Part shown: positions 34,806-43,818 of the stretch, piece after piece | Position numbering within the stretch: position 1 is the first letter of the stretch | How the letters are laid out: each line of letters begins with the position of its first letter | Assembly: GCA_016185275.1 (NCBI GenBank) | Contig: JACPNX010000044.1 | Coordinates: forward strand, 169,622 to 233,621 | DNA: 64,000 nucleotides | From: Actinomycetota bacterium | GTDB taxonomy: Bacteria; Actinomycetota; Acidimicrobiia; Acidimicrobiales; Iamiaceae | Direction: 5' to 3' | Notes under the pieces: generated by a model | Told to the model about the DNA's origin: nothing | Databases searched by the model: none | The model's input: only the letters and a program-made list of their open reading frames with translations | Made by a program: the position numbers and the translations under genes

Positions 34806-35369
34806 ATGGCCAAGGAGCTTCCCGCCCTGCCGGACCACCTGATCGACTGGGTGCTCGCTCAACCGGTGTTCTTCGTCGCCACTGCACCCAGCGGGTCTGG
34901 CGGGCACGTGAACGTGTCGCCGAAGGGTCTCGACTGCCTTCGGGTGCTCGGCCCGACGCGGGTGGCCTACCTCGACCTCACGGGCAGCGGCGCCGAGACG
35001 ATCGCCCACCTCCGTGACAACGGCCGCATCACGCTCATGTGGTGCGCGTTCGAGGGAGCACCGCGGATCCTGCGCTTCGCCGGCCGCGGCGAGGCGGTGG
35101 CCGTCGGCGACCCGCGCTTCGCCGAGCTCACCGCACGGTTCCCCGACCATCCGGGGGCCCGGTCGGTCGTGGTCGTCGACGCGGACCGGATCGCGACGTC
35201 TTGTGGCTACGCAGTGCCGCTCATGCGGCTGGAGGGTGAGCGAGACGACCTCGTCCGCTGGGCCGAGCACCGTGGCCGGGACGGCCTCGAGCGGTACTGG
35301 GCGGACAAGAACGCCGCCAGCATCGACGGCCTCGCCGCGCTCGGGCCTGCGCCCGGGGCGGCCCGCTGA
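34806..35369 (+). CDS. Pyridoxamine 5'-phosphate oxidase-family protein
   Basis: 187 residues; TACCTT (34794-34799) lies 6 nt before the ATG. WVLAQPVFFVATAPSGSGGHVNVSPKGLDCLRVLGPTRVAYLDLTGSG is the split-barrel flavin-binding fold typical of PNPOx-like proteins, and NGRITLMWCAFEGAPRILRFAGRGEAV completes the barrel. These proteins bind FMN, F420 or haem. The one here resembles the NIMR-type group with conserved NVSPKG. The peptidase gene starts 1 bp after its stop. Confidence 0.87.
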   Translation: MAKELPALPDHLIDWVLAQPVFFVATAPSGSGGHVNVSPKGLDCLRVLGPTRVAYLDLTGSGAETIAHLRDNGRITLMWCAFEGAPRILRFAGRGEAVAVGDPRFAELTARFPDHPGARSVVVVDADRIATSCGYAVPLMRLEGERDDLVRWAEHRGRDGLERYWADKNAASIDGLAALGPAPGAAR

Positions 35370-35370
35370 C

Positions 35371-36477
35371 GTGGACGCCACGCGTATCGAGCGCGTCAGG
35401 CAGGCGATGGCCGAGCGGGGCGTCGACTGTCTCCTGCTCTCCGCCGGCCCGGACCTCCCGTGGTTGACCGGGTACGAGGCCATGCCGCTCGAGCGGCTCA
35501 CGATGCTCGTCGTGCCCCGCGACGGGCACGCCACCCTCGTCGTACCTCGACTCGAGGCCCCGCGGGTTGCGGAGCGGCCTGAGCTGTTCACGGTGCGGCC
35601 GTGGGACGAGACCGAGGACGCGATCGACGTCGTCGCCGGGCTGGTCGGCGCCGCTCGAGCGATCGCCGTGGGCGACCGGACGTGGGCGCGCTTCGTCGTG
35701 GATCTGCAGCGCGCGCTACCGGGACGCGTGTGGAGCCGGGCCAGCGAGGTCGTCGGTCCCCTCCGGGCCCGCAAGGACCCGGACGAGGTCGCCGCCCTGC
35801 GGGCCGCGGCGTCGGCGGCCGATCGGGTCGCGGCGCAGCTGCAGGCCGGCGCGATTCCGCTCGTGGGCCGCACCGAGGCGGAGGTGTCGGCCGACCTCGG
35901 TCGACGCCTCGTGGCCGAGGGGCACACCCGGGTCAACTTCGCCATCGTCGCCGCGGGCGAGAACGCGGCGAGCCCGCACCACGAGCCTGCGGGGCGGGTG
36001 ATCGGTCGAGCCGAGGTGGTGCTGTGCGACTTCGGCGGCACGTACCCCGGGCCGGGCGGAGCCGGCTACTGCTCGGACATCACCCGCTGCGTCTACACCG
36101 GCGAACCCCCAACGGAGTTCCGCGAGCTCTACGCGGTCCTGCGGCAGGCCCAGGCCGCTGGTGTCGCCGCGGCGGCCGTCGGCACCCCGTGCGAGCGCGT
36201 CGACGCGGCCGCCCGCCGGGTCATCACCGAAGCCGGTTGGGGCGCCGAGTTCGTCCATCGCACCGGGCACGGCATCGGTGTCGAGGAGCACGAGGACCCC
36301 TACGTCGTCGCCGGCAACACCGAGCCGCTCCGGGCGGGCCACGCCTTCTCGATCGAGCCCGGCATCTATGTGGCCGGACGCTGGGGCGCTCGCCTCGAAG
36401 ACATCGTGGTGGCCACCGAACAGGGCCCTGAGGCGCTCAACCGTGCCGACCACGCTCTCGTCGTGGTCGACGCCTGA
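35371..36477 (+). CDS. M24-family metallopeptidase, Xaa-Pro aminopeptidase/dipeptidase-like
   Basis: 368 residues from GTG at 35371. The N-terminal creatinase-like domain (MAERGVDCLLLSAGPDLPWLTGYEAMP) is followed by the pita-bread catalytic domain. Metal-binding residues are visible: PHHEPAGR, LCDFGGTYPGPGGAGYCSDITR (two Asp), RTGHGIGVEEHEDPY (His), FSIEPGIYVAG (Glu) and EDIVV (Glu). It should cleave N-terminal residues before proline or Xaa-Pro dipeptides. It is coupled to the PNPOx-like gene. Confidence 0.92.
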   Translation: MDATRIERVRQAMAERGVDCLLLSAGPDLPWLTGYEAMPLERLTMLVVPRDGHATLVVPRLEAPRVAERPELFTVRPWDETEDAIDVVAGLVGAARAIAVGDRTWARFVVDLQRALPGRVWSRASEVVGPLRARKDPDEVAALRAAASAADRVAAQLQAGAIPLVGRTEAEVSADLGRRLVAEGHTRVNFAIVAAGENAASPHHEPAGRVIGRAEVVLCDFGGTYPGPGGAGYCSDITRCVYTGEPPTEFRELYAVLRQAQAAGVAAAAVGTPCERVDAAARRVITEAGWGAEFVHRTGHGIGVEEHEDPYVVAGNTEPLRAGHAFSIEPGIYVAGRWGARLEDIVVATEQGPEALNRADHALVVVDA

Positions 36478-36510
36478 GGTCCTCCGGGGCGCTCCGGTCG
36501 GCGGCCGGCG

Positions 36511-37992
36511 TCAGGCCGCGCCCCGGCGGGCGAGCACGACCGGCACCGTCTTCAACAGGATGGTGAGGTCGCACAGCAGCGACCAGTTGTCGACGTAGTA
36601 CAGGTCCAGCCGGGAGTAGTCCTCGAAGGACGTCTCGGACCGCCCGTTGACCTGCCACATGCCGGTGAGGCCCGGGTTGACGCGGAGCCGCTGCGCCGTC
36701 TGGTCGTCCCACAGCTCGGCCTCTCGCGGCAGTGCCGGCCGGGGGCCGACGAGGCTCATCTCCCCGCGCAGGACGTTCCAAAGCTGGGGCAGCTCGTCGA
36801 TCGAAGCTCTCCGCAGGAACCGGCCGACACGCGTCACCCGCGGGTCGTCGCGGAGCTTGAACAGGGGGCCGTCGGCTTCGTTGAGGTCGATGATCGCTTC
36901 GAGACGGTCCTCGGCGTCCGCGACCATCGTGCGCAGCTTGAGGATGCGGATCACGCGACCGTCGCGTCCGAGGCGCTGCTGGCGGAACAGCACCTGTCCG
37001 GCGGAATCGAGCTTGATCGCGACTGCCGCAGCCCCGAGCAGCGGTGCCGTCGCCAGGAGACCGAGTGCGCCGCCGACGATGTCGAACAAGCGCTTCGCCG
37101 TTGCCCTCCAGCCGTTGCGCTGGACCGGCTCCAGGTACACGAGCGGGAAGCGACCGACAGGGTGGACCACGAGACGCTTGGCCGCGATGTCCCGCAGGTT
37201 GGGCGACAGCTCGACGTGGAGTCCCTGCTCGAGGAGCTTCCGTACGAGGCGGTTCGTGCCTTCAAGCGTGAGCGCGCCGGGGGTGACGATCACCGAGCCA
37301 CCCCGAACGCCGGCCAGCGCCGAGCAGGCCTGCTCCGGCCGCCCCAGCACGGGGAGTCCAGGCAACGGCTCCATCTCGGTGGGTGAGTCGTCGAGGAACC
37401 CGACCACCCGGTACCCGGTGGTCGGATCACTGTGGAGCATGCCGGCGATCTCGCACGCTTCCGGCCCCGAGCCGACGATCACGGCGGGACGCAGCAGGTC
37501 GCCGCGGGCCCGCAACGACGCGAAGATCCGGCGCGCTCCCTCGCGCTCGATCATGAGCAGCACGAAGGCCGAGGCGAACAAGGCCATCGCCTCGGAGCGC
37601 GACAGCACCCGACCGTTGAGGTACGAGACGCCGACCACCGACGCGGTTCCGATCAGCGTGGCGTCGAACAGACGCCGGACCTCGTCGATGCGCCGCCCGA
37701 GGAACCGGATGTTGTAGAGCCGCTGGTGGCTGAAGGCCAGCGCCCATGCCGGGAGAGCGATCAGGGTCAGGATCGTCGCTCGGCCGGGGACACCCGACGA
37801 GACCGCTTCCGCGCCGTGCAACGCCGACGCGGTGAAGGCGGCGAGCGCGACGACGATGAGGTCGGTCAGCGCGAGGACCAGCTTCGGGCTCGGGGTCGGC
37901 CGCGCCACGAGCGGCCGGTTCGGAACCGTCCTCGGTAGCGACACGGTCTCCGCTACAGGAAAACCGGCCGTCGTCGTCGCTGGTACCGCCAC
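36511..37992 (-). CDS. Polyprenyl-phosphate sugar-1-phosphate transferase starting exopolysaccharide units (WcaJ/WbaP type)
   Basis: 493 residues. Several N-terminal membrane helices and a CoA-binding-like Rossmann part (VIVGSGPEACEIAGMLHSD, VVGFLDDSPTEM) lead to the conserved transferase domain. There RLFDIVGGALGLLATAPLL is the re-entrant helix, followed by FRQQRLGRDGRVIRILKLRTMVADAE, RASIDELPQLWNVLRGEMSLVGPRPALP and NPGLTGMWQVNGRS. It transfers a sugar phosphate to undecaprenyl phosphate, the first step of Wzx/Wzy-dependent polysaccharide synthesis. Its upstream region carries the paired boxes at 38092 and 38122. Confidence 0.93.
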   Translation of the reverse strand: MAVPATTTAGFPVAETVSLPRTVPNRPLVARPTPSPKLVLALTDLIVVALAAFTASALHGAEAVSSGVPGRATILTLIALPAWALAFSHQRLYNIRFLGRRIDEVRRLFDATLIGTASVVGVSYLNGRVLSRSEAMALFASAFVLLMIEREGARRIFASLRARGDLLRPAVIVGSGPEACEIAGMLHSDPTTGYRVVGFLDDSPTEMEPLPGLPVLGRPEQACSALAGVRGGSVIVTPGALTLEGTNRLVRKLLEQGLHVELSPNLRDIAAKRLVVHPVGRFPLVYLEPVQRNGWRATAKRLFDIVGGALGLLATAPLLGAAAVAIKLDSAGQVLFRQQRLGRDGRVIRILKLRTMVADAEDRLEAIIDLNEADGPLFKLRDDPRVTRVGRFLRRASIDELPQLWNVLRGEMSLVGPRPALPREAELWDDQTAQRLRVNPGLTGMWQVNGRSETSFEDYSRLDLYYVDNWSLLCDLTILLKTVPVVLARRGAA

Positions 37993-38091
37993 TTCGTCCT
38001 CCCTGAGGCCGTTCGACCCGCCCCCCCGGGCGGCGATCCGGCTGCTGCGCCTGGTGTGGTGGCAGCGTACCCGGCCTCACCTGGGGCTCGC

Positions 38092-38132
38092 CACGCTGCG
38101 TCAAGAAAAAGGTACCCCCGCCACGCTCCGTG
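38092..38132. promoter_or_regulatory. Paired CAC-N5-GTG boxes between the sugar transferase and GH26-like genes
   Basis: CACGCTGCGTC (38092-38102) and CACGCTCCGTG (38122-38132) have centres 30 bp apart. The second is identical to a box before the beta-propeller gene at 56524. In the minus direction a TTGACG overlaps the first box, so binding would affect the sugar-transferase promoter. The rest of the 209-bp gap (37993-38201) shows no gene. Confidence 0.6.
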
Positions 38133-38201
38133 TGGCAACGAGGCCAGGAAAGAGCCACACAAAGCGCTTGAGTGGCCACCGCATGTGACCGATGGAGCCA
38201 C

Positions 38202-39272
38202 ATGACGTACCGCTCACGATCGGCTGTCGCTCTGGTGGCGGCCATCATCCCCCTTGTCCTGACCGCCTGCAACGTCCCGTACGGGCGTACCGTCACCGGC
38301 TCGCACAACGGTGGCGGGGCGACGACCACGACGACGCCGCCGACCACGACGACGCCGCCGACCACGACGACGCCGCCGACCGGCGACAGCCGCAAGCCGC
38401 CCGTGCCCGCCACGGGAGCACTCGTCGGCGCATGGATCGGGCCGCGCCGCCCGGGCGTCTACCTCACCAAGGCCGAAGCGCAGGCCGCCTGGGCCAAGCG
38501 TGAGGCCGATGCCGGCCGCACGTACGACGTCGGCCAGGAGTTCTATCCCTTCACGAGCCCGTTTCCGTCCTGGCGCGAGCCCTGGCACATCGCCAACGGC
38601 CGCATCCCGCTGGTCTCATGGGCGGGCGCCAACACCGATGCCGTGAACGCAGGAACCTACGACGACATCTTCCGCGCCCGAGCCCGGGGCCTGCGCGACC
38701 TGAACGCGCCCGTCTTCCTGCGCTGGTTCGGCGAGATGAACGGGCGCAAGAAGCGCGAGATCGCGCTCGACCCGGCCCGGTTCATCGCCGCCTGGCGCCG
38801 CGTCCGGCGGATCTTCGCGGCGGAGGGGGCGACCAACGTCGCCTTCGTGTGGTGCCCGACGGTCGACGCCTTCGACAACGGCAGCGCCGACGCCTGGTAC
38901 CCCGGCAACGACTCCGTCGACTGGGTGTGCGCCGACGGGTACAACTGGAACCCGGCGTGGCCCACCGCTCCCTACAGCTCCTTCAAGTCCGTGTTCGCCC
39001 GGTTCAACGCCTGGGGTCAGGCGAGCGGCAAGCCGATGATGATCGGCGAGTTCGGCTCGCTCGAGAAGGACCCGGGCATGAAGGCCTCGTGGCTCAGCGC
39101 CGCGGCGGCCACGCTCAAGTCGGACTACCGGGGGATCAAGGCCGTCGTCTACTACGACGAGAACAAGGGCGAGGACGGAACCTCGTACGACTGGCGGCTC
39201 GACTCGTCCTCGTCGGCCTACGCCGCATGGAGATCTCTGGTCGACGACCCCTGGTTCCGGACCCGCCGGTAG
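38202..39272 (+). CDS. Lipoprotein with glycoside hydrolase 26-like domain
   Basis: 356 residues from ATG at 38202 with GGAG upstream. A signal peptide ends in the lipobox LVLTAC (Cys about 23), so the protein should be lipid-anchored outside the membrane. A linker of TTTTPP repeats (18-bp DNA repeats, 38325-38385) follows. The rest resembles GH26-type TIM barrels: VFLRWFGEMNGRKK with a candidate acid/base Glu, VWCPTVDAF, WVCADGYNWNP and KPMMIGEFGSLEKDPG with a candidate nucleophile Glu, then KAVVYYDENK. Related lyases and hydrolases often sit in polysaccharide clusters, where they trim or release the polymer. Confidence 0.85.
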   Translation: MTYRSRSAVALVAAIIPLVLTACNVPYGRTVTGSHNGGGATTTTTPPTTTTPPTTTTPPTGDSRKPPVPATGALVGAWIGPRRPGVYLTKAEAQAAWAKREADAGRTYDVGQEFYPFTSPFPSWREPWHIANGRIPLVSWAGANTDAVNAGTYDDIFRARARGLRDLNAPVFLRWFGEMNGRKKREIALDPARFIAAWRRVRRIFAAEGATNVAFVWCPTVDAFDNGSADAWYPGNDSVDWVCADGYNWNPAWPTAPYSSFKSVFARFNAWGQASGKPMMIGEFGSLEKDPGMKASWLSAAAATLKSDYRGIKAVVYYDENKGEDGTSYDWRLDSSSSAYAAWRSLVDDPWFRTRR

Positions 39273-39293
39273 GCGTTGCCTGACGCCCGCGCC

Positions 39294-39373
39294 GTCCACG
39301 GGCAGCGCGGTCCACGGGCAGCGCGGTCCACGGGCAGCGCGGTCCACGGGTAGCGCGGTCCACGGCGGCGCCG
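39294..39373. repeat. Five tandem 16-bp repeats between convergent genes
   Basis: The unit GTCCACGGGCAGCGCG is repeated about five times (last copy diverged) between the 3' ends of the GH26-like and Wzz-like genes. The unit length is not a multiple of three and no gene crosses it. Confidence 0.85.
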
Positions 39374-39404
39374 TCCGCCGGGTCGACGGGCCGGCGAGGT
39401 GGGC

Positions 39405-41075
39405 TCAGAGGCGGCCGCCGGGGACGGGCTCCGGCGGCGCCGAGCCGTCGCTTTCCAGCTCCGCAGCGGTGGCCGGTGTCGCCGTCGCCGCGGACCGGCC
39501 GGCGCGGCGGGCGCGGCGGCCCGGCCGGATCGCCTCCGGCACGAGGCGCCGCCGGTCAGGGGCACGGGCCAGCAGCGCGGCCCTGGGAGCGCCAGGCCCC
39601 GAGATCACCTCGATCGCATCGGCCAGCTGTTCCCCGGTCATGCGTCCCATGGGGGCCACGAGCACGACGAGGTCGGCAAGGTCGGTGAGATCCAGGGTGG
39701 CGGCCGAGTCGAGGACCGGGGGCGCATCCACGACGACCAGGTACCTCTTGTCGGCGTTGGGCGGTCTCGCCGGACCCTTGTCGTAGCCGCCGTCACGCAG
39801 CCACGACAGGAAGCTGCGGGTGTCGGGCAGCGCCAGCAGGTCGCTCGCATCGCTCTGGGCGAGGCCCATCGGCAGGACTCGAAGGCAGGGAGCCACCTGG
39901 TGAAGGGCCGCCTCGGCGGGGACGTCCCGCCGCACGATCTCGGCGAGCCCGGGCCGGGGCGGTGCCCCGGTGAGCGACGCCGCCCGAGCAGTCGCCACGT
40001 CGGTGTCGACGAGCACCACCGGGCGGCCCGACCGAGCCAGCGCATCGGCGAGGAAGGCGGCGGCGACGGAGGTTCCGGCGCCGCGACGGGCGCCGGTCAC
40101 GACGACCAGCCCGCCGCCATCGGTCAGCTGGTTGAGCACCTGGCGGCGGATGCGTCTCCAGTCCTGGCCCGCCTCGGAGGCGGGAGCCAGCGCCTGCGGA
40201 CCCTGGCCGGCGACCGGCCCGAGCGCGGGAGCGGTGCCCAGCACGGGGACGTCGGCGAGCACCGCCAGCCGCCGCACATCGTGGACCGTGTCATCGGACT
40301 TGTGGCGGAGGAAGGCGAGGGCGACCCCGGCGAGGGCGCCCGCCACCAGGCCGGCCACGAGGTTGCGGGCGGCGTGGCGGGGCAGCGGCGCACCGGGGCG
40401 CGGCGCTCCGCGCAGGATCCTGGCGCCGATCGCCGTCGTCGCCGCGGCCTGTTCACGGGTGTTCCGAAGCTGGAACATCTGGTTCGCGTACTGCAGCAGC
40501 AGGTTGTTCAGCGCGGCGAACTCGGCCGAGGTGCGATCGAGCTTGGCGAGGCGCGCCTGCATGGTGTCGCTCTGCGTCTGCAGGGCGGCGATCTGGGAGT
40601 CGATGGCCTTGAGCTGCCGGCGCTGCGCGGGCTCCGAGCGGGTCGCGGTGTCCGCGACGTAACCCTCGGCGAAGGCTTGCGCGCCGGCCTGCGCCGCCGT
40701 CGCGGTCCCCGCGGTGAAGGTGATGGCCAGCACCTGGGCCTCACCGGGAATCCGGGCAGAGACCTGGTTGCGCAGCGACCTCGCCGAAGCGCCCGTACCG
40801 AGAGCCCGGCTGGCCTGCGTGACGACGGCGTCGGAGGTCACGGCCGCCACCTCGGTGTTGAGGTCGATGCGTTGGTTCGCGCGCGTGCTGGCGTCGACCG
40901 CGGTCGACGAGACCTCGACGATGGCCGTCGACGCATAGCGAACCGGCCGGGTCACGGTGAACCCGACGGCGAGGACGGCCCCCACGACGATCGAGAGGGC
41001 GATCACCGTGAGGTGCCGGCGAACGACCCCGATCGCTTCGGCCAGGTTGAACTCATCAAGGGCAGGGAGGCTCAC
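39405..41075 (-). CDS. Wzz/BY-kinase-like chain-length protein with degenerate Walker A
   Basis: 556 residues. An N-terminal Wzz domain (EAIGVVRRHLTVIALSIVVGAVLAVGFTVTRP, a periplasmic coiled coil to about 200, then a second helix NLVAGLVAGALAGVALAFL) is fused to a MinD-like ATPase domain. Walker A' (VVLVDTDVATA) and Walker B (YLVVVDAPPVL) are present, but the P-loop reads GARRGAGTS, lacking the invariant Lys (codons checked on the minus strand). The C-terminus has no Tyr cluster. It may have lost kinase activity while keeping a role in chain-length control. It is the last gene of the nine-gene operon. Confidence 0.88.
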   Translation of the reverse strand: MSLPALDEFNLAEAIGVVRRHLTVIALSIVVGAVLAVGFTVTRPVRYASTAIVEVSSTAVDASTRANQRIDLNTEVAAVTSDAVVTQASRALGTGASARSLRNQVSARIPGEAQVLAITFTAGTATAAQAGAQAFAEGYVADTATRSEPAQRRQLKAIDSQIAALQTQSDTMQARLAKLDRTSAEFAALNNLLLQYANQMFQLRNTREQAAATTAIGARILRGAPRPGAPLPRHAARNLVAGLVAGALAGVALAFLRHKSDDTVHDVRRLAVLADVPVLGTAPALGPVAGQGPQALAPASEAGQDWRRIRRQVLNQLTDGGGLVVVTGARRGAGTSVAAAFLADALARSGRPVVLVDTDVATARAASLTGAPPRPGLAEIVRRDVPAEAALHQVAPCLRVLPMGLAQSDASDLLALPDTRSFLSWLRDGGYDKGPARPPNADKRYLVVVDAPPVLDSAATLDLTDLADLVVLVAPMGRMTGEQLADAIEVISGPGAPRAALLARAPDRRRLVPEAIRPGRRARRAGRSAATATPATAAELESDGSAPPEPVPGGRL

Positions 41076-42868
41076 GGCTCGCTCCTCGGCGATCGGCGAC
41101 GCTGGTCGCGGGGACGGTGGTCGCGGGGACGGTGGTCGCCACCGTCGGTCAATGTGTCGGTGGCGATGCGGGCGCTGTCGCCCGCCAAGCGCGCGGGCTG
41201 GTCGATCGAGACGTCATCGGTCGCTGACCGGCCGGCGGAGCCGAGATCTTCGGCTTCCGCCTCCCCGAGCCGGACTCGTCGCGCCAGCCGGAGCGAGACG
41301 CCGAGCTCTCGGACGCCAAGGCGGCCGCGCCCCAGCCAGACCAGGCCGGCGGTCACCGAACCGGCTGCCGCGACGCCCGCTCCGAGTCCTGGGATGGTGG
41401 CTCCCAGCACGAGACGGGCGGCGAGCGCGACGGCGCCGTAGCAGGTGGCGACCCCGAGGGCGGCGGCCCATCGGGTGCCGAAGGGATGCAGACCGTGCCG
41501 CCGGTGGACCTGCACCAGGGGCAGCACGTTGATCACGGTGACGCTGAGGGCCCAGGACCAGGCTGCGCCGGCCACGCCGAGCGGGGGGATGAGCAGGAGG
41601 TTCCCTGCGACGTTCACCGCGAGGCCGATGCCGGTGTTGGCGAGGCTGAGCCGGCTCTCGCCCAGCATGTTGAGGAGCACGTCGACCGGCCCCGACGCGG
41701 CACCGACGAGGAACCCTGCGCCGATGATCACGATGGCGATCGCCCCGCCGGAGAAGCCCTTCCCGAAGCTGCGCACGAGCAACGGCGCGAACACCATCGC
41801 AGTGAGGAACGTCGGCCAGGCGAGAAGGACGAACCACACGGTCGCGAACTCGAAGAGCCGGCGCGTGCGCTCGGCGGAGCGCTGAGCGATGACGTAGGTG
41901 ATCTGCGGCCCGAACGCCAGCGTCACCGCCATACCGACCATGTTCCCCGCGACGAGCCAGCGGGTCGACGCGGAGTAGACGCCGGCCGCGCGCGAACCGG
42001 CCAGCGCGCCGAGCAGGATCGTGTCGAGCCACAGCAGGCCGAGCTGAAACACTCCCGCGAGCGAGCGGGGCAGCGTGAAGCGCCAGAAGCGCCGGCTGAG
42101 GGGGTCGGGTCGGGCGGCTGGCGCGCCCGCCGCGTCGGCAGTCCGCGCCAGCCGGGAGCGGATCTCCCGCTCGCTGGCCCGGACGAGGTGGGCGGTCCAC
42201 AGGGCGAGCGGGACGAGCGCCACCACCGTCGGGACGGCCCACGCCAGGGCGACGGCCACGGCGCCGTAGCCGGCGGCCAGCACTGCCGCCATGGCCAGCG
42301 GCGTGAGCGCGGGCCGCGCGATGCGCTCGATGACCACGCCCGGCAGCATCGTGCCGAAGCCACGGCTGCCGTTCTCGAGCGACTGGTAGACGGCCGCCAC
42401 GGGCACGAACGGGGCCAGCGTGCGGAGGTAGACGGCGAGGTCGTGCGCGCGCGCGGGGTCGACCAGCACGCGCGCCAGGGGGAACGCGAGCACGAACATG
42501 CCCAGACCGAAGACCGAGCTGACGAGGGCGACGGGGCCGAGTGCGACCCGGATCGCCGCCGCCGCCTCACCGGGACGACCCTCGGCTCGCGCCCGGGCGA
42601 TGAAGCGGACGAGGCCCACGTCGGTGCCGAGCAGCGCGGTCCGGCTCAAGATGTTGAACACGGCCAGCGCTTCGAGGAACGCACCAGTGCCCGATGCGCC
42701 GAGCGAGCGACCGATCAACACGGTCAGCACGAAGCTGAGCAACCCGTAGGAGCCGGCACCGATCAGGTTGAGCGCGCCCGAGCGGGCGAGCGTGCGCTCG
42801 TCGGCCTCGGCGTCGTGATCGGTGGGGGAACCGTCGCCACGGTCGAGCTGGTCGCGCTCGGCGCTCAC
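41072..42868 (-). CDS. Polysaccharide flippase (Wzx/MATE-like)
   Basis: 598 residues from GTG at 42868. About 12-14 membrane helices start at LARSGALNLIGAGSYGLLSFVLTVLIGRSLGASGTGAFLEALAVFNI, the typical opening of oligosaccharide flippases. RSLAGVFQLGLLWLDTILLGALAG and GPVDVLLNMLGESRLSLANTGIGLAVNVAGNLLLIPPLG are also family-like. It should move undecaprenyl-linked repeat units across the membrane. Its stop overlaps the Wzz-like start as ATGA; it begins 11 bp after the sulfotransferase. Confidence 0.9.
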   Translation of the reverse strand: MSAERDQLDRGDGSPTDHDAEADERTLARSGALNLIGAGSYGLLSFVLTVLIGRSLGASGTGAFLEALAVFNILSRTALLGTDVGLVRFIARARAEGRPGEAAAAIRVALGPVALVSSVFGLGMFVLAFPLARVLVDPARAHDLAVYLRTLAPFVPVAAVYQSLENGSRGFGTMLPGVVIERIARPALTPLAMAAVLAAGYGAVAVALAWAVPTVVALVPLALWTAHLVRASEREIRSRLARTADAAGAPAARPDPLSRRFWRFTLPRSLAGVFQLGLLWLDTILLGALAGSRAAGVYSASTRWLVAGNMVGMAVTLAFGPQITYVIAQRSAERTRRLFEFATVWFVLLAWPTFLTAMVFAPLLVRSFGKGFSGGAIAIVIIGAGFLVGAASGPVDVLLNMLGESRLSLANTGIGLAVNVAGNLLLIPPLGVAGAAWSWALSVTVINVLPLVQVHRRHGLHPFGTRWAAALGVATCYGAVALAARLVLGATIPGLGAGVAAAGSVTAGLVWLGRGRLGVRELGVSLRLARRVRLGEAEAEDLGSAGRSATDDVSIDQPARLAGDSARIATDTLTDGGDHRPRDHRPRDQRRRSPRSEP

Positions 42869-42879
42869 ACCCCGGTCGG

Positions 42880-43818
42880 CTACCCGAGCCACGGCGGCGG
42901 CTCCTCGAGGTGCTCGGCCAGCCAAGCGTCGGACTCCTCGACGGCCGCGCGGATCCGCCGCGCGCTCTCCTGGTCGAGGACCCCGCCGGGCGGCCGCTGG
43001 TTCCAGCGGGGGAGCTGGATCGGCGGGAGCGGCGGCAGGTCGAGGAAGTCGGTGATGCGGCCGAGCGTGGCCACCGGCTCGCGCTCCAGGTCGGCGCTGA
43101 AGGCGACGAGCACCCGGTCTCGCGGGAAGGCGCTCCAGACGCGTTGCAGCTGCTCGGCGTACCGCCCGCGGGCGACGTAGGAGTGGTGCTGGTGGGACTC
43201 GTGCCTGGCCCCACGAACCTCGAGCACCGCGTCGGCGCCGGCCAAGCGCGCGGCCTCGGCGTCGAGCGCGTCCGCGAAGGGCAGCGTCTCGTAACCCCGG
43301 GCAACCTCGTGGCGGTACTGGGACCACGCCCGCTCGACGGGATCGCGCAGCAACACGATGAGGCGGGCGCCGGGCAGCGCGTCTGCCATCCACGCGGGCA
43401 CCGACGGGTGGAACAGGTAGTACGGGCAGGCTTCGCCCACGCGCATCGGCGCCCCCGCCGCCGCGGCCCGGCGCCGCGCCCGCTCGAGCGGGAAGTTGGC
43501 CCGGTACCACGACTCGGGGCGGAGGCCGTGCTCGTCGAACCAGTGCGTGCCCTTGGTGGCACGGGGGAACCGAACCTGGGGGTGCTCCCGTAGATGCCGG
43601 TACAGGGAGGTCGTCCCGCAGCGTTGGGCGCCGACGATGACGAAGTCGGGCAGGGTGCGCCATGCCGCGGTCGGGCGCGCGAGCGCCTGACCGGTGTTGA
43701 CGGCCGCACGGAAGGCGAGCCAACGCAGGTGCTCGCGCCGATCGTCGCGGATCGCCGCCGCCCGCGCGGGCGGGCGCGCCTCACGGCCGAGCCGCGACCG
43801 TGAGGTCGTGCCGGTCAC
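42880..43818 (-). CDS. PAPS-dependent sulfotransferase (heparan-sulfotransferase-like)
   Basis: 312 residues from GTG at 43818 (GTGA overlap with the gene before). FVIVGAQRCGTTSLYRHLREHPQV is the 5'-phosphosulfate-binding loop. ARLIVLLRDPVERAWSQYRHEVARG is the 3'-phosphate-binding block. FVDALDAE-like spacing and the ARGRYAEQLQRVWSAFPRDRVLV motif match sulfotransferase family 1/3. It would add sulfate to sugar hydroxyls or amines, implying a sulfated polymer. It lies inside the polysaccharide operon. Confidence 0.92.
   Translation of the reverse strand: MTGTTSRSRLGREARPPARAAAIRDDRREHLRWLAFRAAVNTGQALARPTAAWRTLPDFVIVGAQRCGTTSLYRHLREHPQVRFPRATKGTHWFDEHGLRPESWYRANFPLERARRRAAAAGAPMRVGEACPYYLFHPSVPAWMADALPGARLIVLLRDPVERAWSQYRHEVARGYETLPFADALDAEAARLAGADAVLEVRGARHESHQHHSYVARGRYAEQLQRVWSAFPRDRVLVAFSADLEREPVATLGRITDFLDLPPLPPIQLPRWNQRPPGGVLDQESARRIRAAVEESDAWLAEHLEEPPPWLG

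Noticed and set aside
38105..38125. GGTACC-containing stretch as a c-di-AMP riboswitch
   Set aside because: Only the short motif is present; the paired helices of the ydaO-type fold cannot be drawn around it.
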